A DNA stretch of 11,931 nucleotides, taken from contig DLPC01000008.1 in the NCBI GenBank assembly GCA_002478565.1, forward strand, positions 1 to 11,931. Reading direction: 5' to 3'. The notes below the pieces were generated by a model that made no database searches, had not been told where the DNA came from, and was given only the letters and a program-made list of their open reading frames with translations. Made by a program: the position numbers and the translations under genes. This document shows positions 1-7,500 of the stretch, piece after piece (position 1 is the stretch's first letter; each line of letters opens with the position of its first letter). The stretch is from Flavobacteriales bacterium UBA7468. Its GTDB lineage: Bacteria > Bacteroidota > Bacteroidia > Flavobacteriales_D > Crocinitomicaceae.

Positions 1-777
1 TACTCCAAATCCGAAGTGGATGCTTTGGTGGTGGGTGCAAAGAATGCATTTAACGTAGCCGACACCACAGCGCGAAATGCCTTGACGGGATTAAAGGTCA
101 CAGACCGCGTTTTTGTCAATGACGATGGCGACACCAAATGGGCATTGTACATCGTTACGGCTGTTACAACCGGAACGGGTTCCACATCTACTTTCAAGAA
201 GATTGCAGACGAGGACTTATTTACCAACGCCTTGACGGCTGCAGCTGTTAAAGCAGCTTATGAAAGCAATGCCGATACTTATGCCTACAACGGCACAGCA
301 AAAGGCAAAGTGGATAAGTTGACCGTAAGTGCCAATATCAACTTGGACACGCTTAAAACCACGGCAGACAACGCTTTGGGAAATGCTGCAACAGCGCAAA
401 CAACGGCTAATACGGCTAACACCGCTGCAACTGCTGCGCAAAACACCGCAAACAGTGCCACCACGGCTGCTGCCGTTGCTGCTACGAAAGCAGATCAGGG
501 AATTGCTGCTGCAGCTGCTGCACAAACCACAGCGGATTCAAAGGAAGATGCATTTACAGCAACTACAGAAACCTTTACGGGTTTGACTGGCGCTGCAAAC
601 TCTGCTATTTCTTTGACTTTGGGTCAGATTCCAAAGTCTGGCTTCAACATCGATATTTTCTTCAATGGTCTTCGTGTGAAAACACAAACCAGAACCAACG
701 GATCTAAGACCATCACATTCACGGTTCCTTACAGCACCGAAGTATCGGATGACATCATTGTTTCTTATTGCTATTAA
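1..777 (+). CDS. Phage tail fibre / spike protein, C-terminal part (5' end outside window)
   Basis: The reading frame is open from the first base, so the gene begins upstream and only its last 258 codons are seen. The visible part opens with YSKSEVDALV, a motif common in phage tail-fibre and structural proteins. It is followed by a VKAAYESNADTYAYNGTAKG segment, also of a type seen repeatedly in phage tail proteins. Bases about 360-540 encode a strongly Ala/Thr/Asn-rich stretch with recurring AQTTA and AATAAQ units, likely a trimeric coiled-coil or fibrous shaft. The end (about 570-774) is less repetitive and beta-rich, with FNGLR and a terminal IIVSYCY, as in C-terminal head domains of phage adhesins. 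The likely role is receptor binding on the virion surface. No chaperone domain is visible. The next gene starts 2 bases after the stop. An adhesin of a tailless phage or another element would look similar. Confidence 0.72.
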   Translation, partial: YSKSEVDALVVGAKNAFNVADTTARNALTGLKVTDRVFVNDDGDTKWALYIVTAVTTGTGSTSTFKKIADEDLFTNALTAAAVKAAYESNADTYAYNGTAKGKVDKLTVSANINLDTLKTTADNALGNAATAQTTANTANTAATAAQNTANSATTAAAVAATKADQGIAAAAAAQTTADSKEDAFTATTETFTGLTGAANSAISLTLGQIPKSGFNIDIFFNGLRVKTQTRTNGSKTITFTVPYSTEVSDDIIVSYCY

Positions 778-779
778 TC

Positions 780-1055
780 GTGGATAAGATCTTAGCAAAG
801 CAAATTGAAGGGGTGGTGGATACCACAAGTGCACAGGTCATTGAGGGTGTGAAAACCTTCAGTGACCCACTGCATGTACTCAATATGCAGGATCGCAATT
901 TTGCCGGTATGCGCATCGATGGACTTTTCATCTACTGGTTGCGCGACTTTCAACAGCTTGATGACGTGGGAAACATCCGTCTGGGATTTGATCCACGTAC
1001 AGGAGCTTTTGCCTTGCAACAATTCACTAAGCAATGGGAAAACATAACACTTTAA
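780..1055 (+). CDS. Small tail-associated protein, 91 residues
   Basis: I chose the GTG at 780, two bases after the preceding stop; a TTG at 768 is in frame and would overlap the fibre gene by 10 bases. The protein contains AQVIEGVKTFSDPLHV at about residues 18-33. This resembles the NQxIxGxKTFSS element found in many phage tail-fibre and tail-tip proteins, where it usually leads into a beta-structured segment. The remainder (FAGMRIDGLFIYW, NIRLGFDPRTG) suggests short beta strands. It has no signal peptide and no membrane segment. It probably belongs to the adhesin assembly with the gene before it, or is a detached fragment of a longer fibre. The family is not recognised beyond the motif. Confidence 0.55.
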   Translation: MDKILAKQIEGVVDTTSAQVIEGVKTFSDPLHVLNMQDRNFAGMRIDGLFIYWLRDFQQLDDVGNIRLGFDPRTGAFALQQFTKQWENITL

Positions 1056-1058
1056 TCC

Positions 1059-1328
1059 ATGAATAATCAGACAAGATTCAAACTCACGCTTTTTGCAGCT
1101 GCATTTCTAGCCTTGGTAACACTTTTGGCCATTGGCTCTAAAATGGAAACCGTTGCAACGGCTGCTATTGCTGGTATCATGACGATTCTTTCAGCTTACA
1201 TCTGGTCACAAACTCAAAGACCCTCACACCATGAATATGCTTCTAAACGTGCTCAAAAGTCCCGTAGTGCAAAGACTGATCGGGCTGCTCGTAGTGCTCG
1301 GCGCAATCCTGCTACTTTGGAAAAGTAA
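1059..1328 (+). CDS. Two-helix small membrane protein, holin-like
   Basis: The ATG lies 3 bases after the previous stop. The 89-residue product has two predicted membrane segments (about residues 9-25 and 31-48) joined by a short GSKMET turn. A strongly basic Arg/Lys/Ala/Ser-rich tail follows from about residue 53. Small size, paired helices and a charged cytoplasmic tail are typical of phage holins, which form holes that release or activate endolysin. The position just before a second membrane protein and a lytic transglycosylase fits that job. The last 98 bases overlap the next gene in another frame, so the basic tail may be shaped by the overlap. The holin role is inferred from topology and neighbourhood only; no specific family is recognised. 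Confidence 0.5.
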   Translation: MNNQTRFKLTLFAAAFLALVTLLAIGSKMETVATAAIAGIMTILSAYIWSQTQRPSHHEYASKRAQKSRSAKTDRAARSARRNPATLEK

Positions 1329-1848
1329 CCAGCGCTTACATGCGGATAACAAACGACTCAGCTCCAATATAAAAACATTGGGAGCGGAACTCTCGATGGT
1401 AAAAACCAAGAGTGGCCAAATGGCTGCTCAAAGTGATTTACTGGTGCTTCAAACCAAAGAGCTAAAGAAACTCTTTCCAAAGGAAGTGAAGCAAATTGAG
1501 AACTTGGGTGTCAAGGTCAATAAGACAACGCAGTATAGCACAACGGTAGTGGAGACCAAAACCAATGTCCTTACTACGCTTAGAGACAGCATGGTTCTAG
1601 ACACAGTTAAAGTGCGTGTTTTTGATTATCAGGATCAGTGGTATCAGATCCGTGGGGTGATTGAAAAAGACACGCAGCGCCTTGTGATTAAATCCACCGA
1701 TACGCTCACTCAGGTGCTTTATCTAGGAGAACGCCAAAAGCCCTGGCTTTGGGTCTTTTCACCACGAAAAATTCAGCAAAGGGTCAGTGTATCAAATCCC
1801 AATGCAACGATCAAGTATAGTCAAACCATACAAATTCAAAAACCATGA
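1231..1848 (+). CDS. Membrane-anchored DUF6549-like protein, spanin-like candidate
   Basis: The 205-residue product has a short basic N-terminus, one membrane helix (about residues 16-30), then a charged, probably coiled-coil region (about 31-98) with LQTKELKKL and IENLGVKVNK. The C-terminal part (about 105-205) carries RDS at 118-120, a DYQDQW segment ending at W137, an STDTLTQVL stretch, and SNPNATIKYS near the end. This order matches my recollection of proteins annotated DUF6549 in Bacteroides phages: helix, coiled coil, VRDS, DWxDxW, SxDTLVQV, SNPHTxIxY. Those lie close to lysis genes. A one-helix anchor with a periplasmic coiled coil would suit a spanin-like role bridging the envelope during lysis, but that is inference. 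The start overlaps the upstream gene by 98 bases. Starting after the overlap would remove the membrane helix, which supports the early ATG. The stop overlaps the next start (ATGA). Confidence 0.65.
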   Translation: MNMLLNVLKSPVVQRLIGLLVVLGAILLLWKSNQRLHADNKRLSSNIKTLGAELSMVKTKSGQMAAQSDLLVLQTKELKKLFPKEVKQIENLGVKVNKTTQYSTTVVETKTNVLTTLRDSMVLDTVKVRVFDYQDQWYQIRGVIEKDTQRLVIKSTDTLTQVLYLGERQKPWLWVFSPRKIQQRVSVSNPNATIKYSQTIQIQKP

Positions 1849-2003
1849 ACAAATTAATCCTTGGAGCTGCGGCAGCAATTGCCCTGTATGCCTTCACAAA
1901 GAAGAAAGGTTCTACTACTGGAACCGACACCTCCAACTCGAGCGATCCTGCTGTGACCGCTACTCAGAAAGCAACCCGTTCAGTAACCTTTTACAAAGCA
2001 TAA
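1845..2003 (+). CDS. 52-residue membrane miniprotein
   Basis: The ATG at 1845 overlaps the previous stop in an ATGA junction, and the frame runs 52 codons to TAA at 2001. The product starts MNKLILGAAAAIALYAFTKK: one hydrophobic Ala-rich helix followed by a KKK stop-transfer. A short Ser/Thr-rich tail, TGTDTSNSSDPAVTATQ, then ends in VTFYKA. The coupled start, the fit between two genes (2 bases before the transglycosylase ATG) and the sensible membrane topology support a real gene. It could be a small lysis accessory protein, a virion membrane protein or an inhibitor of the lysis proteins. The sequence does not distinguish these. A longer reading of the transglycosylase frame from 1787 would run over this gene but gives an implausible N-terminus. 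Confidence 0.55.
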   Translation: MNKLILGAAAAIALYAFTKKKGSTTGTDTSNSSDPAVTATQKATRSVTFYKA

Positions 2004-2005
2004 TC

Positions 2006-2677
2006 ATGGCAGAACTAGCAGTACCCATTCCAATGACACCGCGTGTGTTTTATTCTGATACAGCGCTATCGCAAAACAAAGCGAAGATGGATGCGATTGG
2101 TAAAACCTTTTACAAAGAGATCAAACAAGCTGAGACCTTGACCAAGGTGCCTGGATCGTTGATCCTGTCTTTGATTTTCACTGAGAGTGGCGGTCGTCCA
2201 AGTGTGGTGAGTTCGGCAAATGCCGTTGGATTGATGCAAATGAAAACCCAAACGGCAAACGACATCATTTACTGGGAAAACAAAGCAGGACGTTTAAGCG
2301 CTGAAGAACTCGCTATTCTTAAAAAGCACTTAGGAGAGCGTGTCAACGGGCCTTTGAAACAAAAGTACTTATCCCATAAAATCAAAGAGAACAACTATAC
2401 GGGCAACGTCATTGTGAAAGCTGACCTGATGAAGCCAGAACTCAACGTCTTGTTAGGTTCGATGTATCTCGGAATCTTGATGGATCAACACCAGGAAGGT
2501 GAAGTACTGCGCCTTGACAAAGTACTTGTTCGCTACAACCAAGGCTATTTCTTTAAGCCAGGAACGGGAAGTGTGGAGCAAACATTGGATTTGGTGAAAG
2601 GTAAAAGCAAGGAAGCTTATTCCTATATCTTAAAAGTGGTGGGTAAAAATGGACTTTTGGAAACTCAAGGTAAGTAG
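2006..2677 (+). CDS. Lytic transglycosylase (SLT / GH23 type), phage muramidase
   Basis: The 223-residue enzyme should cleave the MurNAc-GlcNAc bond of peptidoglycan, forming 1,6-anhydro ends. The SLT fold is shown by LIFTESGG with the catalytic Glu at residue 60, by GLMQM at 75-79 and by VRYNQG at 175-180, which is the AYNxG-type motif. About 90 residues between GLMQ and YNQG, including AILKKHLGERVNGPLK, exceed the minimal domain and look like an inserted helical segment. I chose the ATG at 2006, two bases after the 52-residue gene. The frame extends upstream to 1787, but that part is Cys-rich, overlaps two genes and lacks domain character. There is no signal peptide, so it either needs the neighbouring holin-like protein for export or acts from the virion during DNA entry. 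The stop TAG shares its G with the next GTG start. Confidence 0.85.
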   Translation: MAELAVPIPMTPRVFYSDTALSQNKAKMDAIGKTFYKEIKQAETLTKVPGSLILSLIFTESGGRPSVVSSANAVGLMQMKTQTANDIIYWENKAGRLSAEELAILKKHLGERVNGPLKQKYLSHKIKENNYTGNVIVKADLMKPELNVLLGSMYLGILMDQHQEGEVLRLDKVLVRYNQGYFFKPGTGSVEQTLDLVKGKSKEAYSYILKVVGKNGLLETQGK

Positions 2678-3435
2678 TGAATCAACATGCGCTGAATACT
2701 GAAATCGAGGCTTTTATCCATCAAAAAGACAAAGCCAAAGAAGCGTACAGCGCGGCTGATAAGACATACATTGCAAAATTTAGCGGAGCTGGAGGCCAAG
2801 GCAGTAAAGGTGCATCAGGCGAAGGCTTGCTTTATGAGTTTTTTACCCCTGACTACATCTGTGAACTCATGTGGATGCTAGCCAAAAGGTATGGCTACAA
2901 CTCCAAAGGAACAGTATTGGAACCAAGTCTCGGAACAGGGAACTTGCTCAAATGGGCACCGGATCTTTCGAAGTGCTATGGTTTTGAGATCAACCCGACA
3001 TCGAAGCGCATATGTGAGATTCTTTACCCTGAGGCTAAGATTTATGAAGGCTATTTTGAAACTGCCTTTTTACATGCCCCACGTTTCACACAGCGCTTGA
3101 AAAGCCCAATGACTTGGCTAGGTGGCTATCCATTTTCTCTAGTTATTGGAAATCCGCCTTATGGCAAATACAAGAACTCATACAGTAGCTATTTTCCAAA
3201 GCCGAAGATGCATCAAATAGAACTGTTTTTCATGTATTACTCCCTACAACTTTTGAAGCCCGGCGGGCTATTGGTGTTTATTACGGGCAGTAATTTTCTA
3301 AGAAACGGCATTAGCTACCAAGGAGAGAAAATGGAGCTAGAAAAGATCTGCGACTTAGTAGATGCTTATCGCTTACCGCCGGTTTTCAGTAGCACCAAAG
3401 TCCCAACGGACATCATTGTATTAAAACGAAAATAA
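2677..3435 (+). CDS. N6-adenine DNA methyltransferase, DarB/Eco57I-like core
   Basis: This 252-residue protein transfers methyl from S-adenosylmethionine to the N6 of adenine in DNA. It has FFTPDYICELM at 55-65, SAM-binding motif I LEPSLGTGNLL at 81-91, a GFEINP motif II region, and the catalytic NPPY at 159-162. It ends with YRLPPVFSSTKVPTDIIVL, a segment that in DarB-type and Eco57I-type methylases closes the catalytic domain. There is no added target-recognition domain, nuclease or helicase, so specificity must lie in this small core or come from a partner. The obvious partner is the SNF2-like helicase at 4575-8246, normally fused to such a core in DarB-like proteins. The start is GTG at 2677, overlapping the preceding TAG by one base. 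Methylation could protect the element from host restriction. No cognate restriction enzyme is visible. Confidence 0.85.
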   Translation: MNQHALNTEIEAFIHQKDKAKEAYSAADKTYIAKFSGAGGQGSKGASGEGLLYEFFTPDYICELMWMLAKRYGYNSKGTVLEPSLGTGNLLKWAPDLSKCYGFEINPTSKRICEILYPEAKIYEGYFETAFLHAPRFTQRLKSPMTWLGGYPFSLVIGNPPYGKYKNSYSSYFPKPKMHQIELFFMYYSLQLLKPGGLLVFITGSNFLRNGISYQGEKMELEKICDLVDAYRLPPVFSSTKVPTDIIVLKRK

Positions 3436-3436
3436 C

Positions 3437-4195
3437 ATGGTATACAAAACAAACCAAGCAAAACCGCAGATGGTTTTTGATAAAGATACTTACTCGGAGC
3501 TCGAGAAGGAGCTGGATGCCATAGAGGCACAGTTTAAGGTGCGTGAAATTGAAATCACCTTCAACAAGGAAGCACTGTTCTTTGGTGACATTAAATCCTC
3601 TATGGATGTCTATATGTTCTTGAAAAACAGAATTCTAAAAGGCATTGAAGTCCAGGAGCACTTTATTGCCATTTTTTTGAGTCAGGCCAATAAGATCATT
3701 GGCTATTACCACCATTCAACAGGCACGATCAATGCTACGATGGTAGACGTTGAATTACTTACGGCCGTGGCGGTCAAAACCTTGGCAAAGGCAGTTATCA
3801 TCTCGCATAACCACCCAAGTGGAAATCTTACCCCGTCTGATGCCGATAAGAGCCTTACAAGAAACATTGTCAAGGCACTCAAATACTTTGACATCTCACT
3901 TTTGGATCACATCATAGTTACTAAAATCGGCTATTATTCCTTTAATGAAAAGGGAGAAAGCAGCATCATGGGATATGTTCCGAAACTAAGTCCACAGGAG
4001 CTTAGACTTCGTGAAGAAATACTTACTCAACTCAAACGAGTAACTGAGGTCAACGCGCCCAACTTGTATGAAATGATGCAGTCTCCACAAGGCTATGAGC
4101 AAGTGGAACAAATGGTCATTGATAAGGTATTGCACGATCAAATGGTTCCAGCAGCCGTCATTCCACTTTTAGAAACTGAACTTACGATGATCTGA
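3437..4195 (+). CDS. RadC-like JAB/MPN+ domain protein with C-terminal extension
   Basis: The 252-residue product contains a RadC/DUF2466 JAB domain at about residues 60-180. The metal-binding signature is complete: SHNHPSGNLTPSDAD with H124, H126 and D137, as in JAMM metalloproteases. The upstream element EHFIAIFLSQANKIIGYYHHSTGT is the usual RadC strand region. Standard RadC has an N-terminal helix-hairpin-helix part; here it is replaced by about 55 charged residues. About 70 residues follow the domain (from about VPKLSPQEL), which standard RadC lacks. RadC-type proteins are frequent on phages, plasmids and integrative elements, often near anti-restriction or methylase-helicase genes, but their biochemical role is unsettled. 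The ATG starts one base after the methylase stop and the end overlaps the next gene by one base, so it belongs to the same operon. Confidence 0.85.
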   Translation: MVYKTNQAKPQMVFDKDTYSELEKELDAIEAQFKVREIEITFNKEALFFGDIKSSMDVYMFLKNRILKGIEVQEHFIAIFLSQANKIIGYYHHSTGTINATMVDVELLTAVAVKTLAKAVIISHNHPSGNLTPSDADKSLTRNIVKALKYFDISLLDHIIVTKIGYYSFNEKGESSIMGYVPKLSPQELRLREEILTQLKRVTEVNAPNLYEMMQSPQGYEQVEQMVIDKVLHDQMVPAAVIPLLETELTMI

Positions 4196-4578
4196 TGCAC
4201 AATATAAGCCCGACATATCTTCGCGCGCGCTTGGATCTCATCCGTGAGAAACTCACCATTGCCACGGACATGCAAGCTGCCTTGCTTCGCAATGGTGTGT
4301 ATTATGATCAAAAGGCCATTGAGCAAAAGGCAAAGTCAAAGCAATATCCTCAAACACCTTTGAGCTTTACAGAGCTCTGCACATTTAATACCTGGTTTGT
4401 GTTGCATCCTGAAAAAGTATGTGGCCAAGAGGTTGTGACTTCCAGTAAAGAATTCCCGGTAACCATTCAAGGCGATAAGTCTAAAATACTCGCCACAATT
4501 CAAAAACAACAAAGCTATTCGCTCATCGAAATAGAGGCCTTGGCACTCGAATACGAACTTCAAATTAATCAATTATGA
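4195..4578 (+). CDS. Hypothetical protein, 127 residues, with helicase-like C-terminal tail
   Basis: The family is not recognised. The ATG shares one base with the RadC-like stop, and the last four bases (ATGA) overlap the helicase start, so translation is probably coupled to the helicase. The N-terminal 50 residues are charged and likely helical (RARLDLIREKLTIATDMQAALL). A mid-segment, FNTWFVLHPEKVCGQEV followed by SSKEFPVTI, has a conserved-looking look with Trp, His, Pro and Cys. The final 17 residues (111-127, IEIEALALEYELQINQL) align without gaps to the final 17 of the adjacent helicase. That tail and the coupling suggest a small partner or adaptor of the helicase or the methylase, but this is inference. 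No catalytic motif is visible. Confidence 0.75.
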   Translation: MHNISPTYLRARLDLIREKLTIATDMQAALLRNGVYYDQKAIEQKAKSKQYPQTPLSFTELCTFNTWFVLHPEKVCGQEVVTSSKEFPVTIQGDKSKILATIQKQQSYSLIEIEALALEYELQINQL

Positions 4579-7500
4579 GTTACTTAAAATCAGTTGCTAA
4601 CATTCAGAATTTAGGCGCTTTAAATGCATATACTTCAATGAATATAAGAAGTAAATCACAAGCTCTTGACAACGTACTCAAACAGGTCGATGCACTCAAA
4701 GGCTTGGGATCGACAGAAGGCAACAAACTCTCTTTTGAGGACGTCATGGCCAAATACAACCAAGGCATCACTGAGCCTGAAATCAAGGCTTGGGTATGGT
4801 ACAAACAGCACCAAGGTATTCCGATGAATGGTTGGGAAGCCTACCATCTGGAGGGTACTGGTAGGGTTTTGATCTCACAGTTGCATACCTTGGTCAGACA
4901 AGGTGCTTTGTTTTACCATGCTGGTGAAATGATGCCTTTTCCAATTTATACCTATGGCAATATGTATGACAGGCTTCAGCAGCTCGAGGTGGACAAAAAT
5001 GAAATTCTTGAATATTTTGGCGAAGAGGTGTACAATCAACACAAAGAAGCGCTGGAAAAAGCAAAGCCAGAGCTACTTGCAGTAGAAAACCCCGATGAGA
5101 AGGAGCGCCCAATTATTACGGCCATTTCAGATTTTGCGGTAAACCCAGATTTGTTTAGCATTACGGGAGTTCGCGAAGAGTTTATGGATTTAGAGAATTC
5201 CGAAGAACTTAGAAAGGTCAATGGAAAAATCGAGCGCAAAAAGGACAGTGACAAGATCCGTATTCGCTTTGATGGAGAGACTAAATACACCTTGCAAAAC
5301 GTGTTTGTCAAATGGCTTTTCACACTAAATCCAGACACTGATTTTGAAAAGAGTTCCTCTATTGATATAGCAGATTATTACATTGCTAATAAAGCTTTGA
5401 GAGATGATCGCCTAACCAAAGAAGAAAAGGCAGAACTCAGAGCTAATGCACGCATTGAAGGGGAAAAGCTCTTTTCTCGATTCTTGCATGAGGTACTTGC
5501 CTTTGAAGATCAGCAAAAATTGAACTTTGCTTGGAACCGCGTTTACAACGGGCAGTCAGATATCAATTATTCGAAAGTGCCCATCGGTTTTGAATGTTCA
5601 GCTCGTTTCAAATCCGGAATCCTTCAAATCACAGATATTCAGCGCCAAGGCGTTGCCTTTATGGAGGCTATGGGATCCGGTATCAACGCTTTTGATGTAG
5701 GAGTTGGGAAAACCATGACAGCCATTGTAAACCTCGCCCATAACTTGTATTCAGGCAAATGCAAACGCCCTTTGGTAGTCGTTCCAAAACCCACCTACAA
5801 AAAGTGGATGAATGAAATCATTGGCTACACCGATCGCAAAACCGGAGAGTTTGTGCCTGGTGTATTGTCTCACACCGGAATCACAGTTAATGATTGGTTC
5901 AACTTAGGTACAGACATTGTAGAGAAAATCAATCTCAATAAAGCTGTGCCAGAGAAATCCATTACGATGGTGACTTATGAAGGCTTTAAGCGCCTAGGGT
6001 TTGGAAAGTCCGTTTCAGATGAATTGTTTACAGAACTCGTCAACATTCTTGGGCAATCCAAAGAGAAATCCAACCGTGACAAGGAAATCGAATACCAGAA
6101 GTTTCGAGAGATGATCGGAGTAGGGCTCAAGAACACCATTGCAGATATTGACATTCTAGGCTTTGATTACGCGGTGATCGATGAAGCGCATCGCTGCAAG
6201 AATGTGTTCAGCCAGGTGAAAAGTGATGATGTGGGCAATAAACGCTACAACATTCAATCAGCTACTTCTGAAACCGGTCAAAAGGCTTTTTTGATCCTTA
6301 GTTTTATTCAAAGAAAGTATGGCCGAAACACTATGCTTTTGACCGCTACGCCATTTTCCAACTCTCCTTTGGAAATCTATTCCATGCTGTCGCTTGTGGC
6401 CTATGATTCATTAAGGGATAATGGCATATTAAACCTAGATACCTTCTTTGATTTGTTCGTGCTTCCAACCGTGGAATGGACAGCAAACTACAAAGAAGAA
6501 ATCGTAGAGAAGGAAGTCATTAAAAGCTTCACCAATCGCCGCGTACTTCAAAAACTCATCTATAACCACATCCTTTACAAAACAGGAGAGGAAGCTGGGG
6601 TGATTCGGCCAAAGAAGATTAATTTGCCATTGCTCTATGACCTTGAAAACTCCAAGCAAAGACTTCCCAAAGACAAGCAGGTCTTGACCTACATAAACAT
6701 GACACCTAAGCAGCGCACGAACCAAGACGGGATTGTTGCGATGGCCAAGAAGTCTACCCAAGGAAAGTTGGACATGGGTAATTTGTTTCGTGCCTTGGCT
6801 TTCAGTTTGGATAACGCACTTTCACCATATCTACTCTACGGTACTCCGGAAGACTACAAGGAGTTTGTGGCAGAAAGCCCGAAGATTGCTTATGTCATGG
6901 ATTGTATTGCAACAGTAAAGAAATGGCACGAAGATCACCAAGAAACAGCCAGCGGTCAGGTCATTTACATGAATCGAGGTAAGCAGTTTTTCCCACTGGT
7001 GAAAGAATACTTAGAGAAAGAGATCGGCTACAAAAAAGGTGTGATGTATGACCGCAATCGAGTCGACGAAGTCGAGATCATCAGTTCTGAAATCAACGAT
7101 ACACGAAAGGAGCTCATCAAGGAAGCATTCTTAGATGGCGTGGTGAAAATCATCATCGGGACAGCAACTATTCGCGAGGGGATTGATTTACAAAAGCGTG
7201 GAACAGTGATTTACAACTGTTATCCGGAGTGGAATCCAACGGACATTCGCCAATTAGAAGGCCGTATCTGGAGACAAGGAAATCAATTTCAGTATGTGCG
7301 CATCGTCATGCCTTTGGTGCAGGATTCCATGGATGTGTTCGTATTCCAGAAACTCGAAGAAAAGACTTCGCGAATCAATGACATTTGGTTTAGGGGAGAT
7401 AGAGGAAATGTCCTGGACTTAGAAAGTATGGATCCCGAAGAAATCAAACTAGCATTGATCACGGATGTGGATCGATTGGTTGCCATGTTCTTTGATCAAG

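Noticed and set aside
360..540. Tandem DNA repeat in the fibre gene
   Set aside because: The repetition is at the amino-acid level (Ala/Thr/Asn units) with varied codons. There is no regular DNA period.
217..834. Reading frames on the minus strand and in +2 over the fibre gene
   Set aside because: They are Ser/Cys-, Arg- or Leu/Gln-rich mirrors of the repetitive Ala/Thr codons and lack domain character. The fibre frame carries known motifs.
1787..2005. Longer transglycosylase starting at 1787
   Set aside because: The extra 73 residues are Cys-rich, overlap the end of one gene and all of the 52-residue gene in other frames, and add no recognisable domain. ATG 2006 gives normal 2-base spacing.
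6435..6761. 108-codon minus-strand frame inside the helicase
   Set aside because: It lies fully within a helicase gene with intact motifs. The translation has no recognisable features.
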